Positions 36,528 to 46,129 of a DNA stretch of 64,000 nucleotides are shown here, piece by piece; within the stretch, counting starts at the first letter, position 1; each line of letters opens with the position of its first letter. The stretch comes from Paracoccus saliphilus (GTDB taxonomy: Bacteria > Pseudomonadota > Alphaproteobacteria > Rhodobacterales > Rhodobacteraceae). Under the pieces are notes generated by a model. That model worked only from the letters and a program-made list of their open reading frames with translations, was not told the origin of the DNA and searched no databases. Made by a program: the position numbers and the translations under genes. The stretch spans positions 3,830,001 to 3,894,000 of the forward strand of contig NZ_CP067140.1 in NCBI RefSeq assembly GCF_028553805.1. Reading direction: 5' to 3'.

Positions 36528-36839
36528 TCAGTCGATGGTGACGGCGGTGCCGGAGGCCGACACCATCAGCATATTGTTGATGACCTCGTAATCGAGATCG
36601 ACTCCGACCACGGCATTAGCGCCCAGGGTCGTCGCGTAATCCTGCATCTCGGCAAGGGCAGTCAGGCGCGCCTCGGCCAGCGCGGTCTCATAAGCACCCG
36701 ACCGGCCGCCAACGATATCGCGGATGCCGGCGAAAACATCGCGGAACACATTCGCACCGATGATGGTCTCGCCCGTCGTGATACCGTGATAGGCGGTAAT
36801 CTTGTGGCCTTCGACGGTATTGGTCGTGGTAACGATCAT
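36528..36839 (-). CDS. YbjQ/DUF74 heavy-metal-binding-domain protein in suf operon
   Basis: A 103-residue protein: [26 protein letters not shown] and [21 protein letters not shown] are the two diagnostic blocks of the YbjQ/DUF74 family, which forms small pentamers. The longer frame upstream is sufB in another register; the ATG at 36839 overlaps the sufB stop by 4 nt. Its place between sufB and sufC suggests a role tied to cluster assembly or metal handling, but no biochemical function is established. Confidence 0.85.
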   Translation of the reverse strand: MIVTTTNTVEGHKITAYHGITTGETIIGANVFRDVFAGIRDIVGGRSGAYETALAEARLTALAEMQDYATTLGANAVVGVDLDYEVINNMLMVSASGTAVTID

Positions 36840-38356
36840 CCGACGCTGCCCTCCAGAGAAATTGCCACTAGGGCTTGCGCCTCCATGGCGAATTCCATCG
36901 GCAACGCCTGAAGAACCTCGCGGCAGAAACCGTTTACTACCAGGGCAACAGCCTCTTCCTCGTCCATCCCGCGCGAGCGGCAATAGAACAGCTGGTCGTC
37001 ATCCACCTTGCTGGTCGTCGCCTCGTGCTCGACCCGGCTACTGGTGTTCTTGACCTCGATATAGGGCACTGTATGCGCGCCGCATTTGTCGCCGATCAGC
37101 AAGCTGTCGCATTGCGTATAGTTTCGGCTGTTCGAGGCACGCGGATGCATACTGACCAACCCGCGATAGGTATTCTGCGCCTGCCCCGCCGAGATCCCCT
37201 TGGAGACGATCCGCGAGCGGGTATTCTTGCCCAGATGCACCATCTTGGTGCCGGTGTCGGCCTGCTGATAGTTGTTGGCGATGGCGATCGAATAGAACTC
37301 GCCCTGGCTTTCGTCGCCGCGCAGGATGCAGGACGGGTATTTCCAAGTGATCGCGGAACCGGTCTCGACCTGCGTCCACATCACCTTGGCCCGTGCCTCG
37401 CGGCAATCGGCACGCTTGGTGACAAAGTTGTAGACGCCGCCCTTGCCCTCCTCGTCGCCGGGGAACCAGTTCTGGACGGTGGAATACTTCACCTCGGCAT
37501 CTTCCAGCACGACGATCTCGACAACCGCGGCATGAAGCTGGTGCGTATCGCGCTTGGGCGCGGTGCAGCCTTCCAGGTAGCTGACATGCGACCCTTTGTC
37601 GGCAATGATCAGCGTCCGTTCGAACTGACCGGTGTTTTCGGCATTGATGCGGAAATAGGTGCTCAGCTCCATCGGGCAGCGCACGCCGGGCGGGACATAC
37701 ACGAACGAACCGTCCGAAAAGACCGCAGAGTTCAGCGTGGCGAAGTAATTGTCCGATTGCGGCACCACCGTGCCGAGATATTTCTTCACCAGTTCGGGAT
37801 GTTCGCGGATCGCCTCGGAGATCGAACAGAAGATCACCCCGGCCTTCGCCAGTTCGTCCTTGAAGGTCGTGCCCAGGCTGACCGAATCGAAAACCGCATC
37901 GACGGCGACCTTGCGGCCTTCGGCCGGCGTGTCGGCCGCGCCCTCGACCCCGGCCAGGATCATCTGCTCTTGCAGCGGGATACCCAGCTTTTCATAGGTG
38001 GCCAGCAGCTTGGGATCGATGTCATCCAGCGATTTGGGCTTTTCTTCCATGCTCTTCGGACGGGCATAGTAGTACTGGTCCTGATAATCGATCTTGGGAT
38101 AGTGCAGCATCGCCCATCCCGGTTCCTTCATGGTCAACCAGCGGCGATAGGCTTCCAGACGCCACTCGGTCATCCATTCGGGCTCTTCGTTCTTCTTCGA
38201 GATCAGGCGGACGATATCCTCGCTGAGCCCCTTGGGGGCATATTCCATCTCGATCTCGGTATTCCAGCCGTGTTTGTAGCTGCCCATGTTCTGGACAGTC
38301 TCGACCGTTTCGCGGTCTACGCCTTCGCGAACGTCAAGATCGGTGGTCTCGGTCAT
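36836..38356 (-). CDS. sufB: Fe-S cluster assembly scaffold SufB
   Basis: A 506-residue scaffold subunit on which the nascent cluster is built from SufS sulfur. [38 protein letters not shown] (site of the sulfur-accepting Cys) and [25 protein letters not shown] are strong family blocks. A GAAGGA site precedes the start. It follows the first cysteine desulfurase by 30 bp. Confidence 0.97.
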   Translation of the reverse strand: MTETTDLDVREGVDRETVETVQNMGSYKHGWNTEIEMEYAPKGLSEDIVRLISKKNEEPEWMTEWRLEAYRRWLTMKEPGWAMLHYPKIDYQDQYYYARPKSMEEKPKSLDDIDPKLLATYEKLGIPLQEQMILAGVEGAADTPAEGRKVAVDAVFDSVSLGTTFKDELAKAGVIFCSISEAIREHPELVKKYLGTVVPQSDNYFATLNSAVFSDGSFVYVPPGVRCPMELSTYFRINAENTGQFERTLIIADKGSHVSYLEGCTAPKRDTHQLHAAVVEIVVLEDAEVKYSTVQNWFPGDEEGKGGVYNFVTKRADCREARAKVMWTQVETGSAITWKYPSCILRGDESQGEFYSIAIANNYQQADTGTKMVHLGKNTRSRIVSKGISAGQAQNTYRGLVSMHPRASNSRNYTQCDSLLIGDKCGAHTVPYIEVKNTSSRVEHEATTSKVDDDQLFYCRSRGMDEEEAVALVVNGFCREVLQALPMEFAMEAQALVAISLEGSVG

Positions 38357-38386
38357 CTCTTGTCCTTCCTCGGGTCAAGCAGCAGC

Positions 38387-39430
38387 TTAACCATTCCTGT
38401 CGCGCCAGCGTGAATACGCGGATTCCCACGCATCCGCAAATCGGTTCATCTGATCCTCGTCCAAAGTTGGACTTATCGAGATCCGGATCGCGGACTGCGC
38501 CTGCGCGTCGTCAAAACCCATTGCCTGAAGCGTCCCGCTGGCCCGAATCTTGCCCGATGAGCAGGCCGAACCTGCCGACACGGCAAAACCCGCAAGATCC
38601 ATCTGCATGACCTGCGTTTCACCCTTCCACCCCGATGTAAGAAGGCATGTCGTGTTCGGCAAGCGCTTGTTGGTATTTCCGACAATAATCGTTTCCGGCG
38701 CGAAAGCGGCCAATCGTGCCTCCAGCGCGTCGCGACGGGCGGCGACCTCGTCCCACAATCCGGCCTCCAGATCGCGCTGCGCTGCCTCTGCGGCGGCGGC
38801 AAATCCGGCGATGCCGATCAGGTTCTCGGTTCCCGCGCGGCGGCCCTGTTCCTGTCCGCCGCCGCGAATCCGCGCCTCGATATCGGTACCCTTCTTCAGG
38901 ATCAGCGCCCCGATCCCCTTCGGGCCGCCCAGCTTATGCGCGCTGACAAAGCCGGCCGTCACATTCAGCCAGTTGAAGGCAAAGGGAATTTTTCCGAACC
39001 CCTGGGTCAGGTCACTGACGGCCAGCCCCTCGGGCAGGGACTGGATCACGCCCGTCTCGCTATTGGCAAGCTGCAAGGCAGAACGGCCTGGATGGGCAAC
39101 CGTCACGACGCCGTCACGATCAACCGGCAGGGATGGCGCGCACCATGCCTTGACCGCCTCGTGTTCGACCGGCGCGCAGGCCATCCCGGCCTCGGCCAAA
39201 ACCATCGCCGCCGCTTCGGTCGCGCCGGAGGTAAAGACGATATCTGCCCCTTCGGCCCCGAGAGCGGCGGCGATGCGTTCGCGCGCCTGTTCTATCGCCA
39301 TCTTGGCCGCCCGCCCCTCGGCATGGACCGAGGACGGGTTGCCCGTGAGGTCCATCGCGTCAGTCATCGCCGCCCTGACCTCGGGCCGCAGCGGCGTGGT
39401 CGCGTTCCAATCAAGATAGGCCCGGTTCAT
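38387..39430 (-). CDS. Cysteine desulfurase, IscS/NifS type (group I)
   Basis: A 347-residue PLP enzyme. The PLP lysine lies in FVSAHKLGGPKGIGALI, and the flexible catalytic loop carries the active Cys in SAGSACSSGKIRAS, the group I form. The start (MNRAYLDWNATTP) overlaps coaBC by 4 nt. It is shorter than IscS (about 400 residues). With sufS at the other end, this operon encodes two desulfurases of different classes, perhaps for different acceptors or stress conditions. Confidence 0.93.
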   Translation of the reverse strand: MNRAYLDWNATTPLRPEVRAAMTDAMDLTGNPSSVHAEGRAAKMAIEQARERIAAALGAEGADIVFTSGATEAAAMVLAEAGMACAPVEHEAVKAWCAPSLPVDRDGVVTVAHPGRSALQLANSETGVIQSLPEGLAVSDLTQGFGKIPFAFNWLNVTAGFVSAHKLGGPKGIGALILKKGTDIEARIRGGGQEQGRRAGTENLIGIAGFAAAAEAAQRDLEAGLWDEVAARRDALEARLAAFAPETIIVGNTNKRLPNTTCLLTSGWKGETQVMQMDLAGFAVSAGSACSSGKIRASGTLQAMGFDDAQAQSAIRISISPTLDEDQMNRFADAWESAYSRWRDRNG

Positions 39431-40656
39431 TCCAGCGCGCCCGCGATGGCCTCGGCCAGACGCCGGGCAACTGCATCCTTGCCCATGCGCGGCCATGCCT
39501 CTACCCCATCCGGACGAATCAGCGTAACCGCGTTCTCGTCCCCGCCCATGATCCCGGTTTCGGGGCTGACATCATTGGCGACGATCCAGTCGCAGCCCTT
39601 GCGCCCGCGCTTGGCAGTAGCGTTCTCGATCACGTCATGGGTTTCCGCTGCGAACCCCACGACCAGCGCAGGCCTGCCCTGCTCCAACCCGCTGACCCAG
39701 GACAGGATATCGGGATTCTCCGTCATCTCCAGCGCCGGAGGATTGTCCGAGCCGTCCTTCTTGATTTTCCGGTCCACAGCATTGATGACGCGCCAATCGG
39801 CCACCGCCGCCGCCATGACGGCGGCATCGGCAGGCAAAGCCGCCTCGACGGCATCGCGCATCTGCCGCGCCGTCTCGACCCGGATCACATCGACACCATC
39901 GGGCGGCGGGACGGTCGCAGGTCCAGTGATAAAGCTGACTTTCGCGCCCAGATCACGCAGCGACGCCGCGATTGCCGTCCCCTGCGCACCCGAAGAGCGG
40001 TTGGCGATATAGCGCACCGGATCGATCGGCTCATGCGTCGGCCCCGAGGTCACGACCACATGCCGCCCCAAGAGCGGCCCCGGAACCACCTGCGCCTCCG
40101 GTAGCAACTTCAGCGGAGCGTCCAAAGCCTCGCGGATCGCCGCCATGATCGCCTCGGGTTCGGCCATCCGACCCGGCCCGAATTCGCCGCAGGCCATGTC
40201 GCCTTCGTCCGGCCCTACGGTCAGGATTCCGTCATCGCGCAGCGTCGTCAGATTGCGCTGCGTGGCCGGGTGATTCCACATCCGCACATTCATCGCCGGC
40301 GCGATCAGCACCCGCTTGTCGGTCGCCAGAAGCAGAGTCGAGGCCAGATCATCGGCCAGTCCATGCGCCATCTTGGCCATCAGATCGGCCGTTGCAGGTG
40401 CGACCACCACCAGATCGGCATCGCGGGTAAGTTGGATATGCCCGATCTCGGCTTCTGCCCTGATGTCGAACAGCCCCTCATGCGCGGCCTCTCCGGCTAG
40501 GACCGAGACGGTCATTGCGGTGGTGAATTCGGACCCCGCCCGCGTCAGCACGGGCGTGACCGCCATGCCCTCGGCACGGATCAGCCGAATCAGCTGCGGG
40601 AGCTTGTAGGCCGCGATACCGCCGCCGATGATCAGAAGGATACGCTTGCCGTTCAT
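39427..40656 (-). CDS. coaBC: Bifunctional phosphopantothenoylcysteine decarboxylase/phosphopantothenate-cysteine ligase
   Basis: A 409-residue fused enzyme for two steps of coenzyme A synthesis from 4'-phosphopantothenate and cysteine. The FMN-binding CoaC half has ILLIIGGGIAAYKLPQLIR and APAMNVRMWNHPATQRN; the CoaB half begins at VVTSGPTHEPIDPVRYIANRSSG. Frames upstream of MNGKRI (40656) overlap the divergent comM leader and are not used. It is the first gene of the run leading into suf, with only a 4-nt overlap, so CoA and Fe-S genes share a transcript. Confidence 0.95.
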   Translation of the reverse strand: MNGKRILLIIGGGIAAYKLPQLIRLIRAEGMAVTPVLTRAGSEFTTAMTVSVLAGEAAHEGLFDIRAEAEIGHIQLTRDADLVVVAPATADLMAKMAHGLADDLASTLLLATDKRVLIAPAMNVRMWNHPATQRNLTTLRDDGILTVGPDEGDMACGEFGPGRMAEPEAIMAAIREALDAPLKLLPEAQVVPGPLLGRHVVVTSGPTHEPIDPVRYIANRSSGAQGTAIAASLRDLGAKVSFITGPATVPPPDGVDVIRVETARQMRDAVEAALPADAAVMAAAVADWRVINAVDRKIKKDGSDNPPALEMTENPDILSWVSGLEQGRPALVVGFAAETHDVIENATAKRGRKGCDWIVANDVSPETGIMGGDENAVTLIRPDGVEAWPRMGKDAVARRLAEAIAGALE

Positions 40657-40780
40657 GTCGCCCCCAAATCCTGCCCAAACAGATAGCGACCCAACCGCCC
40701 CCCCGCAAGGAAAGCCGGATATTAACACCTTCTTAAGCGTGGGCCGTTACACCTGCACGAAGGATGCAGCAGGAAACAAG

Positions 40781-42295
40781 ATGGTCGCAATCGCCTATTC
40801 GGTCGCCTTCGAAGGGGTCGAGGCGCGCCTGGTCGAGGTGCAATGTTCGGTCACGGCCGGGCTGCCGGGCTTTGCCATCGTGGGGCTGCCCAACAAGGCC
40901 GTCAGCGAAGCCCGCGAACGCGTCAAGGCCGCCTTTGGTGCGCTATCCATCGCCATGCCCAGCAAGCGGCTGACGGTGAACCTGTCTCCCGCCGACATGC
41001 CGAAAGAGGGCTCGCATTTCGACCTGCCCATCGCCCTAGCGATTCTTGCCGCGCTCGAGATCGTTCCGGCCGACGAGCTGGCCCGCTGCGTCTGCCTGGG
41101 GGAGCTGGCGCTGGACGGCCGTCTGGTTTCAGTCGCGGGTGCCCTGCCAGCCGCCATGGCGGCTGCCGAAGACGACCGTGCCCTGATCTGCCCCCGCCCC
41201 TGCGGTGCCGAGGCGGCATGGGTCGAAGCGGTTCCGGTCCTTGCCCCGGCCACGCTGCGCGATGCGGTCGATCACCTGACCGATCGACGCCCGTTGGCCC
41301 GCGCCGCTCCCGGCACGATCGGCGATATTCCGACCACTGGCTGCCTGTCGGAGATCAAGGGGCAGGAACGTGCCAAGCGCGCTGCCGAGATAGCCGCAGC
41401 CGGGCGACATCATATGTTGATGGTCGGACCGCCCGGAGCGGGAAAATCCATGCTGGCCGCCCGCTTGCCCGGCCTGATGCCGCCACTTGCCCCAAGCGAG
41501 GCGCTGGAAACCTCGATGATCCACTCCTTGGCCGGTCAACTGAAGGACGGGGGCATATCACGCCTCGCCCCGTTTCGTGAACCTCATCATACCGCCTCGA
41601 TGGCCGCGATCGTCGGAGGCGGGCGCGGCGCCAAACCCGGCGAGATCAGCCTCGCCCATAACGGCGTGCTGTTCATGGACGAGTTCCCCGAATTCCCCCG
41701 GCAAGTGCTGGAGACCCTGCGCCAGCCCATCGAGACAGGCGAAGTCACGGTCGCCCGCGCAAACGCCCATATCCGCTACCCTTGCCGCTTTCTGTTGATC
41801 GCCGCCGCCAATCCCTGCCGCTGTGGATACCTGGCGGACGCAGCACGGGCCTGCTCGCGCGCACCGAATTGCGGCACCGACTACCTGGGCAGGATTTCCG
41901 GCCCGTTGATGGATCGCTTCGATCTGCGTCTCGAAATCCCCGCTGTCAGCTTCCACGATCTCGAACTGACCACCGACGGCGAAAGCTCGGTCGAGATAGC
42001 CGCCCGGATCGCCGCCGCTCGCGCGGTTCAAACACGACGTTTCCGTGATCATCCCAGCCTGCGCGTGAATGCCGAGGCCTCCGGCGCGATCCTCGACGAC
42101 ATCGCCAGCCCCGACAGCGAAGGGCGCGACCTGATCGCCAAGGCCTCCGAACGGCTCGGGCTGACAGCTCGCGGCTATCATCGCATCCTGCGTACAGCCC
42201 GCACGATCGCCGATCTCGATGGTGCCGAGAGTATCCGGGCGCCGCATCTGGCCGAAGCCATCAGCTACCGCCTGCCCTTCATCGCGGGCGGCTGA
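40781..42295 (+). CDS. comM: YifB/ComM-family Mg-chelatase-like AAA+ ATPase
   Basis: A 504-residue protein: an N-terminal Lon-protease-like domain (VTAGLPGFAIVGLPNKAVSEARERV), an AAA+ core with Walker A VGPPGAGKSMLAARLPG and Walker B NGVLFMDEFPEF, and a Mg_chelatase C-terminal domain. Members act as a hexameric helicase promoting branch migration during natural transformation. The start MVAIAYSVAFEG is chosen over an upstream ATG because homologues begin there. It is divergent from coaBC. Confidence 0.93.
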   Translation: MVAIAYSVAFEGVEARLVEVQCSVTAGLPGFAIVGLPNKAVSEARERVKAAFGALSIAMPSKRLTVNLSPADMPKEGSHFDLPIALAILAALEIVPADELARCVCLGELALDGRLVSVAGALPAAMAAAEDDRALICPRPCGAEAAWVEAVPVLAPATLRDAVDHLTDRRPLARAAPGTIGDIPTTGCLSEIKGQERAKRAAEIAAAGRHHMLMVGPPGAGKSMLAARLPGLMPPLAPSEALETSMIHSLAGQLKDGGISRLAPFREPHHTASMAAIVGGGRGAKPGEISLAHNGVLFMDEFPEFPRQVLETLRQPIETGEVTVARANAHIRYPCRFLLIAAANPCRCGYLADAARACSRAPNCGTDYLGRISGPLMDRFDLRLEIPAVSFHDLELTTDGESSVEIAARIAAARAVQTRRFRDHPSLRVNAEASGAILDDIASPDSEGRDLIAKASERLGLTARGYHRILRTARTIADLDGAESIRAPHLAEAISYRLPFIAGG

Positions 42296-42366
42296 GAGGT
42301 TTCTTGTCAGAACTGATCGGGGAGCCTCACGGCGGCGACAGCGTCGGGATTGAGGCTGCCATTATA

Positions 42367-43314
42367 CTATTTCCCGGAAACCCGCCTCTCGATTGCTTCC
42401 CAGATCAAGCCCGCCGCGTTGATTCCATCGAAACGCTCCAGTTCCTGGATCCCGGTCGGCGAAGTGACATTTATCTCGGTCAACCAGCCGTCAATGACGT
42501 CGATACCGGTAAAGATCAGTCCCTTTTCGCGCAGCATCGGCCCGATCCGCTGACAAATTTCGCGTTCCCGATCCGTCAGATCAACCTTCTCGGCTCGCCC
42601 GCCAACATGCATGTTCGACCGCGCCTCACCCTCTTGCGGAACACGGTTGATCGCCCCGACGGGCTCGCCATCGACAAGAATGATCCGCTTGTCGCCGCGC
42701 TTAACCGCCGACAGGTATTTCTGCGCGATCATCGGCTCCCGATTGATTCCGGCATAGGTCTCGAGCAGGGCGGAAAGATTCGGGTCCTCCGGACGAAGGT
42801 GGAACACCCCTGCCCCGCCGTTTCCATAAAGCGGTTTGACGATAATCTCTCCGTGACGCTCGCGGAAATACCGGAAATCCGCCAGATCGCGTGCGATCAT
42901 GGTGGGCGGGGTCAGTTCCGGAAAATCCAGGACCATCAGCTTTTCAGGACAATTACGCACCCAGAACGGATCATTGACCACCAATGTCCCGGGATGCACC
43001 CGGTCCAGCAGATGGGTCGAGGTAACATATCCCATGTCGAACGGAGGATCCTGCCGAAGCCAGACCACGTCGAATTCCGTCAGTTCGACCTCTGCCCAAT
43101 CGCCGAAGGTAACATGGTCACCCTTGCTGCTCCGCAATGTGACCGGACGGCCCCGTGCGAGAACGCGACCCTCGTCATAGCGGAGTTGATCGACCGTGTA
43201 CTGAAAGAGCCGATGCCCCCGCGCCTCGGCTTCCAATCCGATCCGGAAGGTGCTGTCGCCGTTGATATCAACAGCCTCAATCGGGTCCATCTGCAATGCG
43301 ACGTAAAGGCTCAT
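42367..43314 (-). CDS. gshB: Glutathione synthetase
   Basis: Adds glycine to gamma-glutamylcysteine with ATP. At 315 residues it is standard length; [53 protein letters not shown] (ATP-grasp loop) and [15 protein letters not shown] are diagnostic. AGGAGG precedes the ATG. The product fits with the glutathione-dependent gfa gene elsewhere in the window. It is convergent with comM. Confidence 0.97.
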   Translation of the reverse strand: MSLYVALQMDPIEAVDINGDSTFRIGLEAEARGHRLFQYTVDQLRYDEGRVLARGRPVTLRSSKGDHVTFGDWAEVELTEFDVVWLRQDPPFDMGYVTSTHLLDRVHPGTLVVNDPFWVRNCPEKLMVLDFPELTPPTMIARDLADFRYFRERHGEIIVKPLYGNGGAGVFHLRPEDPNLSALLETYAGINREPMIAQKYLSAVKRGDKRIILVDGEPVGAINRVPQEGEARSNMHVGGRAEKVDLTDREREICQRIGPMLREKGLIFTGIDVIDGWLTEINVTSPTGIQELERFDGINAAGLIWEAIERRVSGK

Positions 43315-43379
43315 CTCGCCCTCCTGAAATTCGTCGCTCGCTTGTCGCCCGGCAACGGGACGGATGCAAGTGGCCCATG

Positions 43380-43826
43380 CTAACCGCCGAAGGCGTTCTC
43401 GATCACCTCTATGCGGCCCATGGCATCGACCAGCGCTGCGTCAAAGCGCATCTCGCTCAACAATCCGGCGGGACGATCCCCGCAGAATTCACAGGCCGCC
43501 ATGCAGATGCGATCCATCTGCTTTCGGAACAGGCGCTGTCCAGCCTCCGCGTGGGTGGGTGCGGATTTCACCTCGACAAAGATCAGGCAACCACCTCTCT
43601 GGCAGATGAGATCAACCTCGCCCGCCTTGCCGCGCCATCGCCTTGCCAGCATATTGTAACCGCGCGTCTCGTAATCGGCGGCCACCCGATCCTCCGCCAG
43701 CAACCCCGATACCGCTGCGACCGCGCCTCGCCTTGCACGGCCCACAGATTTCCGGCGCGATCGCCCGATGTCACGCTCGCCATGGATATAAGCCTGCCCG
43801 TCGAAACTCCGCGCTTGATAACCCAT
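43380..43826 (-). CDS. yraN: YraN/UPF0102 family protein (endonuclease-like)
   Basis: A 148-residue protein with the restriction-endonuclease-like core [26 protein letters not shown], then [18 protein letters not shown]; the D-ExK residues are in place. The function in vivo is not settled. The ATG at 43826 is taken because GAGGG precedes it; an in-frame TTG lies 24 nt earlier. It follows rsmI by 33 bp, the common rsmI-yraN-gshB order. Confidence 0.88.
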   Translation of the reverse strand: MGYQARSFDGQAYIHGERDIGRSRRKSVGRARRGAVAAVSGLLAEDRVAADYETRGYNMLARRWRGKAGEVDLICQRGGCLIFVEVKSAPTHAEAGQRLFRKQMDRICMAACEFCGDRPAGLLSEMRFDAALVDAMGRIEVIENAFGG

Positions 43827-43859
43827 CCCAAATACCCTCACTAAAGGCAAGAAATCGCC

Positions 43860-44804
43860 TTAATCCTCGCAGGTCCCGTCCCTCGCCGAGAGAGCAAGAG
43901 CTGCCTGATACACATCTCTTCTGCGCAGCCCCAGATCGCGCGCCACCTCTCGTGCAGCATCCTTGACCGTCATGTTCTTCAGCCTTTCCTGCAGAGCCGC
44001 CCGGACCTGATCCTCACCGGCGACAACCGGAGTCGGTCGATCTAGGATCAGGACCACCTCGCCCTTCAGGTTCTTCATACGTGGATCGGCCGCCAATTCT
44101 GCCGCCGTTCCCCGAATCACCTCTTCAAATTTCTTTGTCAGTTCCCGGGCCATCACGATAACTCGATTCGCCTCGATTTCGAACAACTCTTGCACTGTCT
44201 GGTTAACCCGCCTCGGGCTTTCGAACAGGATCACGGTTGCATCGATCATCGCCCATTGCCGTAACCATGACGCCCGTGCCGCCTTGGTCGAGGGCGGGAA
44301 GCCGGCAAACAGGAAGCGATCGCTTGGCAGGCCCGACAGGCTCAGTGCGGCCAGCGCGGCTGAGGGGCCGGGAACCACATGCACGCGGCTGCCCTGTGCC
44401 GCAGCATCCCGTGCCAGCCGGTAACCGGGATCGGCCACCAGAGGCGTGCCCGCATCCGACGCATAGGCCACGCTGCGGTCATCGCGCAGCGCGGCCAGAA
44501 TCGCCGGACGCTGCCGTTCCGCATTGTGATCGTGATAGGCTATGATCCTGCGCCCGCGCAGGGGCACACCGTGGATGTCCATCAGGTGCCGCATCACCCT
44601 TGTATCCTCGGCCGCCAGCAATTCCGCCGAATTCAGCACGTCCAGCGCATGCAGGGTGATGTCCCGCGCCGCGCCGATCGGAGTGGCGACCAGGTGAAGG
44701 CCCGGCTCCAGCGTGACTGCCTCGACATGCGCCGCGATACGTCGGGGCGGCTCATCCGCTTTCGGGCGCTCGCCTTGGTTTCTGCTTGCCGGATATTCGC
44801 TCAC
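43860..44804 (-). CDS. rsmI: 16S rRNA (cytidine-1402-2'-O)-methyltransferase RsmI
   Basis: A tetrapyrrole-methylase-fold enzyme of about 314 residues that 2'-O-methylates C1402 in the ribosomal P site. LHLVATPIGAARDITLHALDVL, EDTRVMRHLMDIHG, YASDAGTPLVADPGYRL and FAGFPPSTKAAR are clear. The most likely start is the GTG at 44804 (VSEYPASRN), because AAGGAG lies 6 nt upstream; an ATG two codons earlier abuts that site directly. A divergent lipoprotein gene lies opposite. Confidence 0.93.
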   Translation of the reverse strand: MSEYPASRNQGERPKADEPPRRIAAHVEAVTLEPGLHLVATPIGAARDITLHALDVLNSAELLAAEDTRVMRHLMDIHGVPLRGRRIIAYHDHNAERQRPAILAALRDDRSVAYASDAGTPLVADPGYRLARDAAAQGSRVHVVPGPSAALAALSLSGLPSDRFLFAGFPPSTKAARASWLRQWAMIDATVILFESPRRVNQTVQELFEIEANRVIVMARELTKKFEEVIRGTAAELAADPRMKNLKGEVVLILDRPTPVVAGEDQVRAALQERLKNMTVKDAAREVARDLGLRRRDVYQAALALSARDGTCED

Positions 44805-44948
44805 AGGCATCTCCTTTTGTCGCTCTCGGACCTTCCGCCTGATTGCCATTCGCGGGCGATAGACATACGCTGCCCGTGATCCGCCGATATCTACATTACA
44901 TCAGGGAAATTTCACATGTCCGCAATTATCACAAGCCGGGGACCAGAG

Positions 44949-46127
44949 ATGTTTCGCCGCCTGGCATTGCGCACCGGGGCCATTCTGTCCGCTTTCGTCA
45001 TCGCCGCTTGCGAGCCGACCGGTGGGGGCAATGTGACGTCGGTGGGGCCGGAGGCCGGCCAGATGATCGACCCGAACCAGCCGGTGAAGGTGGCATTGCT
45101 CGTACCCGGAGGCAGCGGCAACCCCAGTATCGAAACCCTGGCGCGCAGCCTGAAGAACGCCGCCCGGATGGCTGCCGCCGATGCCCAGGGAGCGAGCATC
45201 GATCTCAGCATTTACGATACCGGCGGAAGCACCGAACAAGCCGTAGCACGGGCGAATGCCGCCGCCGATGCCGGGGCCAAGATCATCGTCGGTCCGCTTT
45301 ACGCCGAAGCTGCGAATGCCGTCGGCAACGCCATGATGCCTCGCAATATCAACGTCCTGTCCTTCTCCAACAACACCGAGGTCGCGGGTGGCAATGTCTT
45401 CGTGATGGGCACCAATTTCGCCAATATCGCCAACCGGCTGGTTGGCTATGGTGTTCGCCAGGGCAAACGCGATGTCTATGTCGTGGCCGAGAACGACGTC
45501 GCAGGCCAGATCGGGGGGCGTGCCATCGAAGCCGCCATCGCCCGCAATGGCGCGCGCCTGGCCGGGCGTAGCAATCACCCGGTCTCGATCACCGGCATCG
45601 ACTCCGTCACCCCGCAGATCACCGCGGCAGCCAAATCGGGTCAGGTGGATGCGATCTTCATGACCGCCAATCATCAGGCGGTGCTGCCCTATCTCACTGA
45701 GAAGCTGGCGGCCGCCGGCGTCACCTCGCAGGTTACCCAGTTCATGGGGCTGACACGTTGGGACGAGCCCAGGTCGCGCATGACGTTGCAACAATTGCAG
45801 AATGGCTGGTTCGCGATACCCGATCAGAGGCTCGCTCAGCAGTTCAACGCCCGCTACCAGGCCGCTTATGGCGAAGCCCCGCATGATCTGGCCAGCCTTG
45901 CCTATGACAGCATCGCGGCGATCGCCTCGCAGGTTCGCGCCGGCAAGCGCAATGCCCTGACCACCAGCGGACTGACTCAGCGCTCGGGCTTCTCGGGTGT
46001 CGGCGGGGTATTCCGGCTCCGGCCCGACCGCACGGTCGAACGGGGACTGGCCGTGGCAACGATCCGCGGCAACCAGTTGGTTGTCCTTGATCCGGCTCCC
46101 CGCGGCTTTGGCGGCTTCGGCTTCTGA
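44949..46127 (+). CDS. Penicillin-binding-protein activator (LpoA/YraM-like lipoprotein)
   Basis: A 392-residue lipoprotein: signal MFRRLALRTGAILSAFVIAAC with lipobox Cys21. The rest is a periplasmic-binding-protein fold (VKVALLVPGGSGNPSIETLARSL, KIIVGPLYAEAANAVG, NVLSFSNNTEVAGGN). LpoA homologues sit in the outer membrane and stimulate a class A penicillin-binding protein during peptidoglycan synthesis. The ATG at 44949 gives the proper signal length, whereas one 33 nt earlier does not. Divergence from rsmI is typical for this gene. Confidence 0.88.
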   Translation: MFRRLALRTGAILSAFVIAACEPTGGGNVTSVGPEAGQMIDPNQPVKVALLVPGGSGNPSIETLARSLKNAARMAAADAQGASIDLSIYDTGGSTEQAVARANAAADAGAKIIVGPLYAEAANAVGNAMMPRNINVLSFSNNTEVAGGNVFVMGTNFANIANRLVGYGVRQGKRDVYVVAENDVAGQIGGRAIEAAIARNGARLAGRSNHPVSITGIDSVTPQITAAAKSGQVDAIFMTANHQAVLPYLTEKLAAAGVTSQVTQFMGLTRWDEPRSRMTLQQLQNGWFAIPDQRLAQQFNARYQAAYGEAPHDLASLAYDSIAAIASQVRAGKRNALTTSGLTQRSGFSGVGGVFRLRPDRTVERGLAVATIRGNQLVVLDPAPRGFGGFGF

Positions 46128-46129
46128 TC

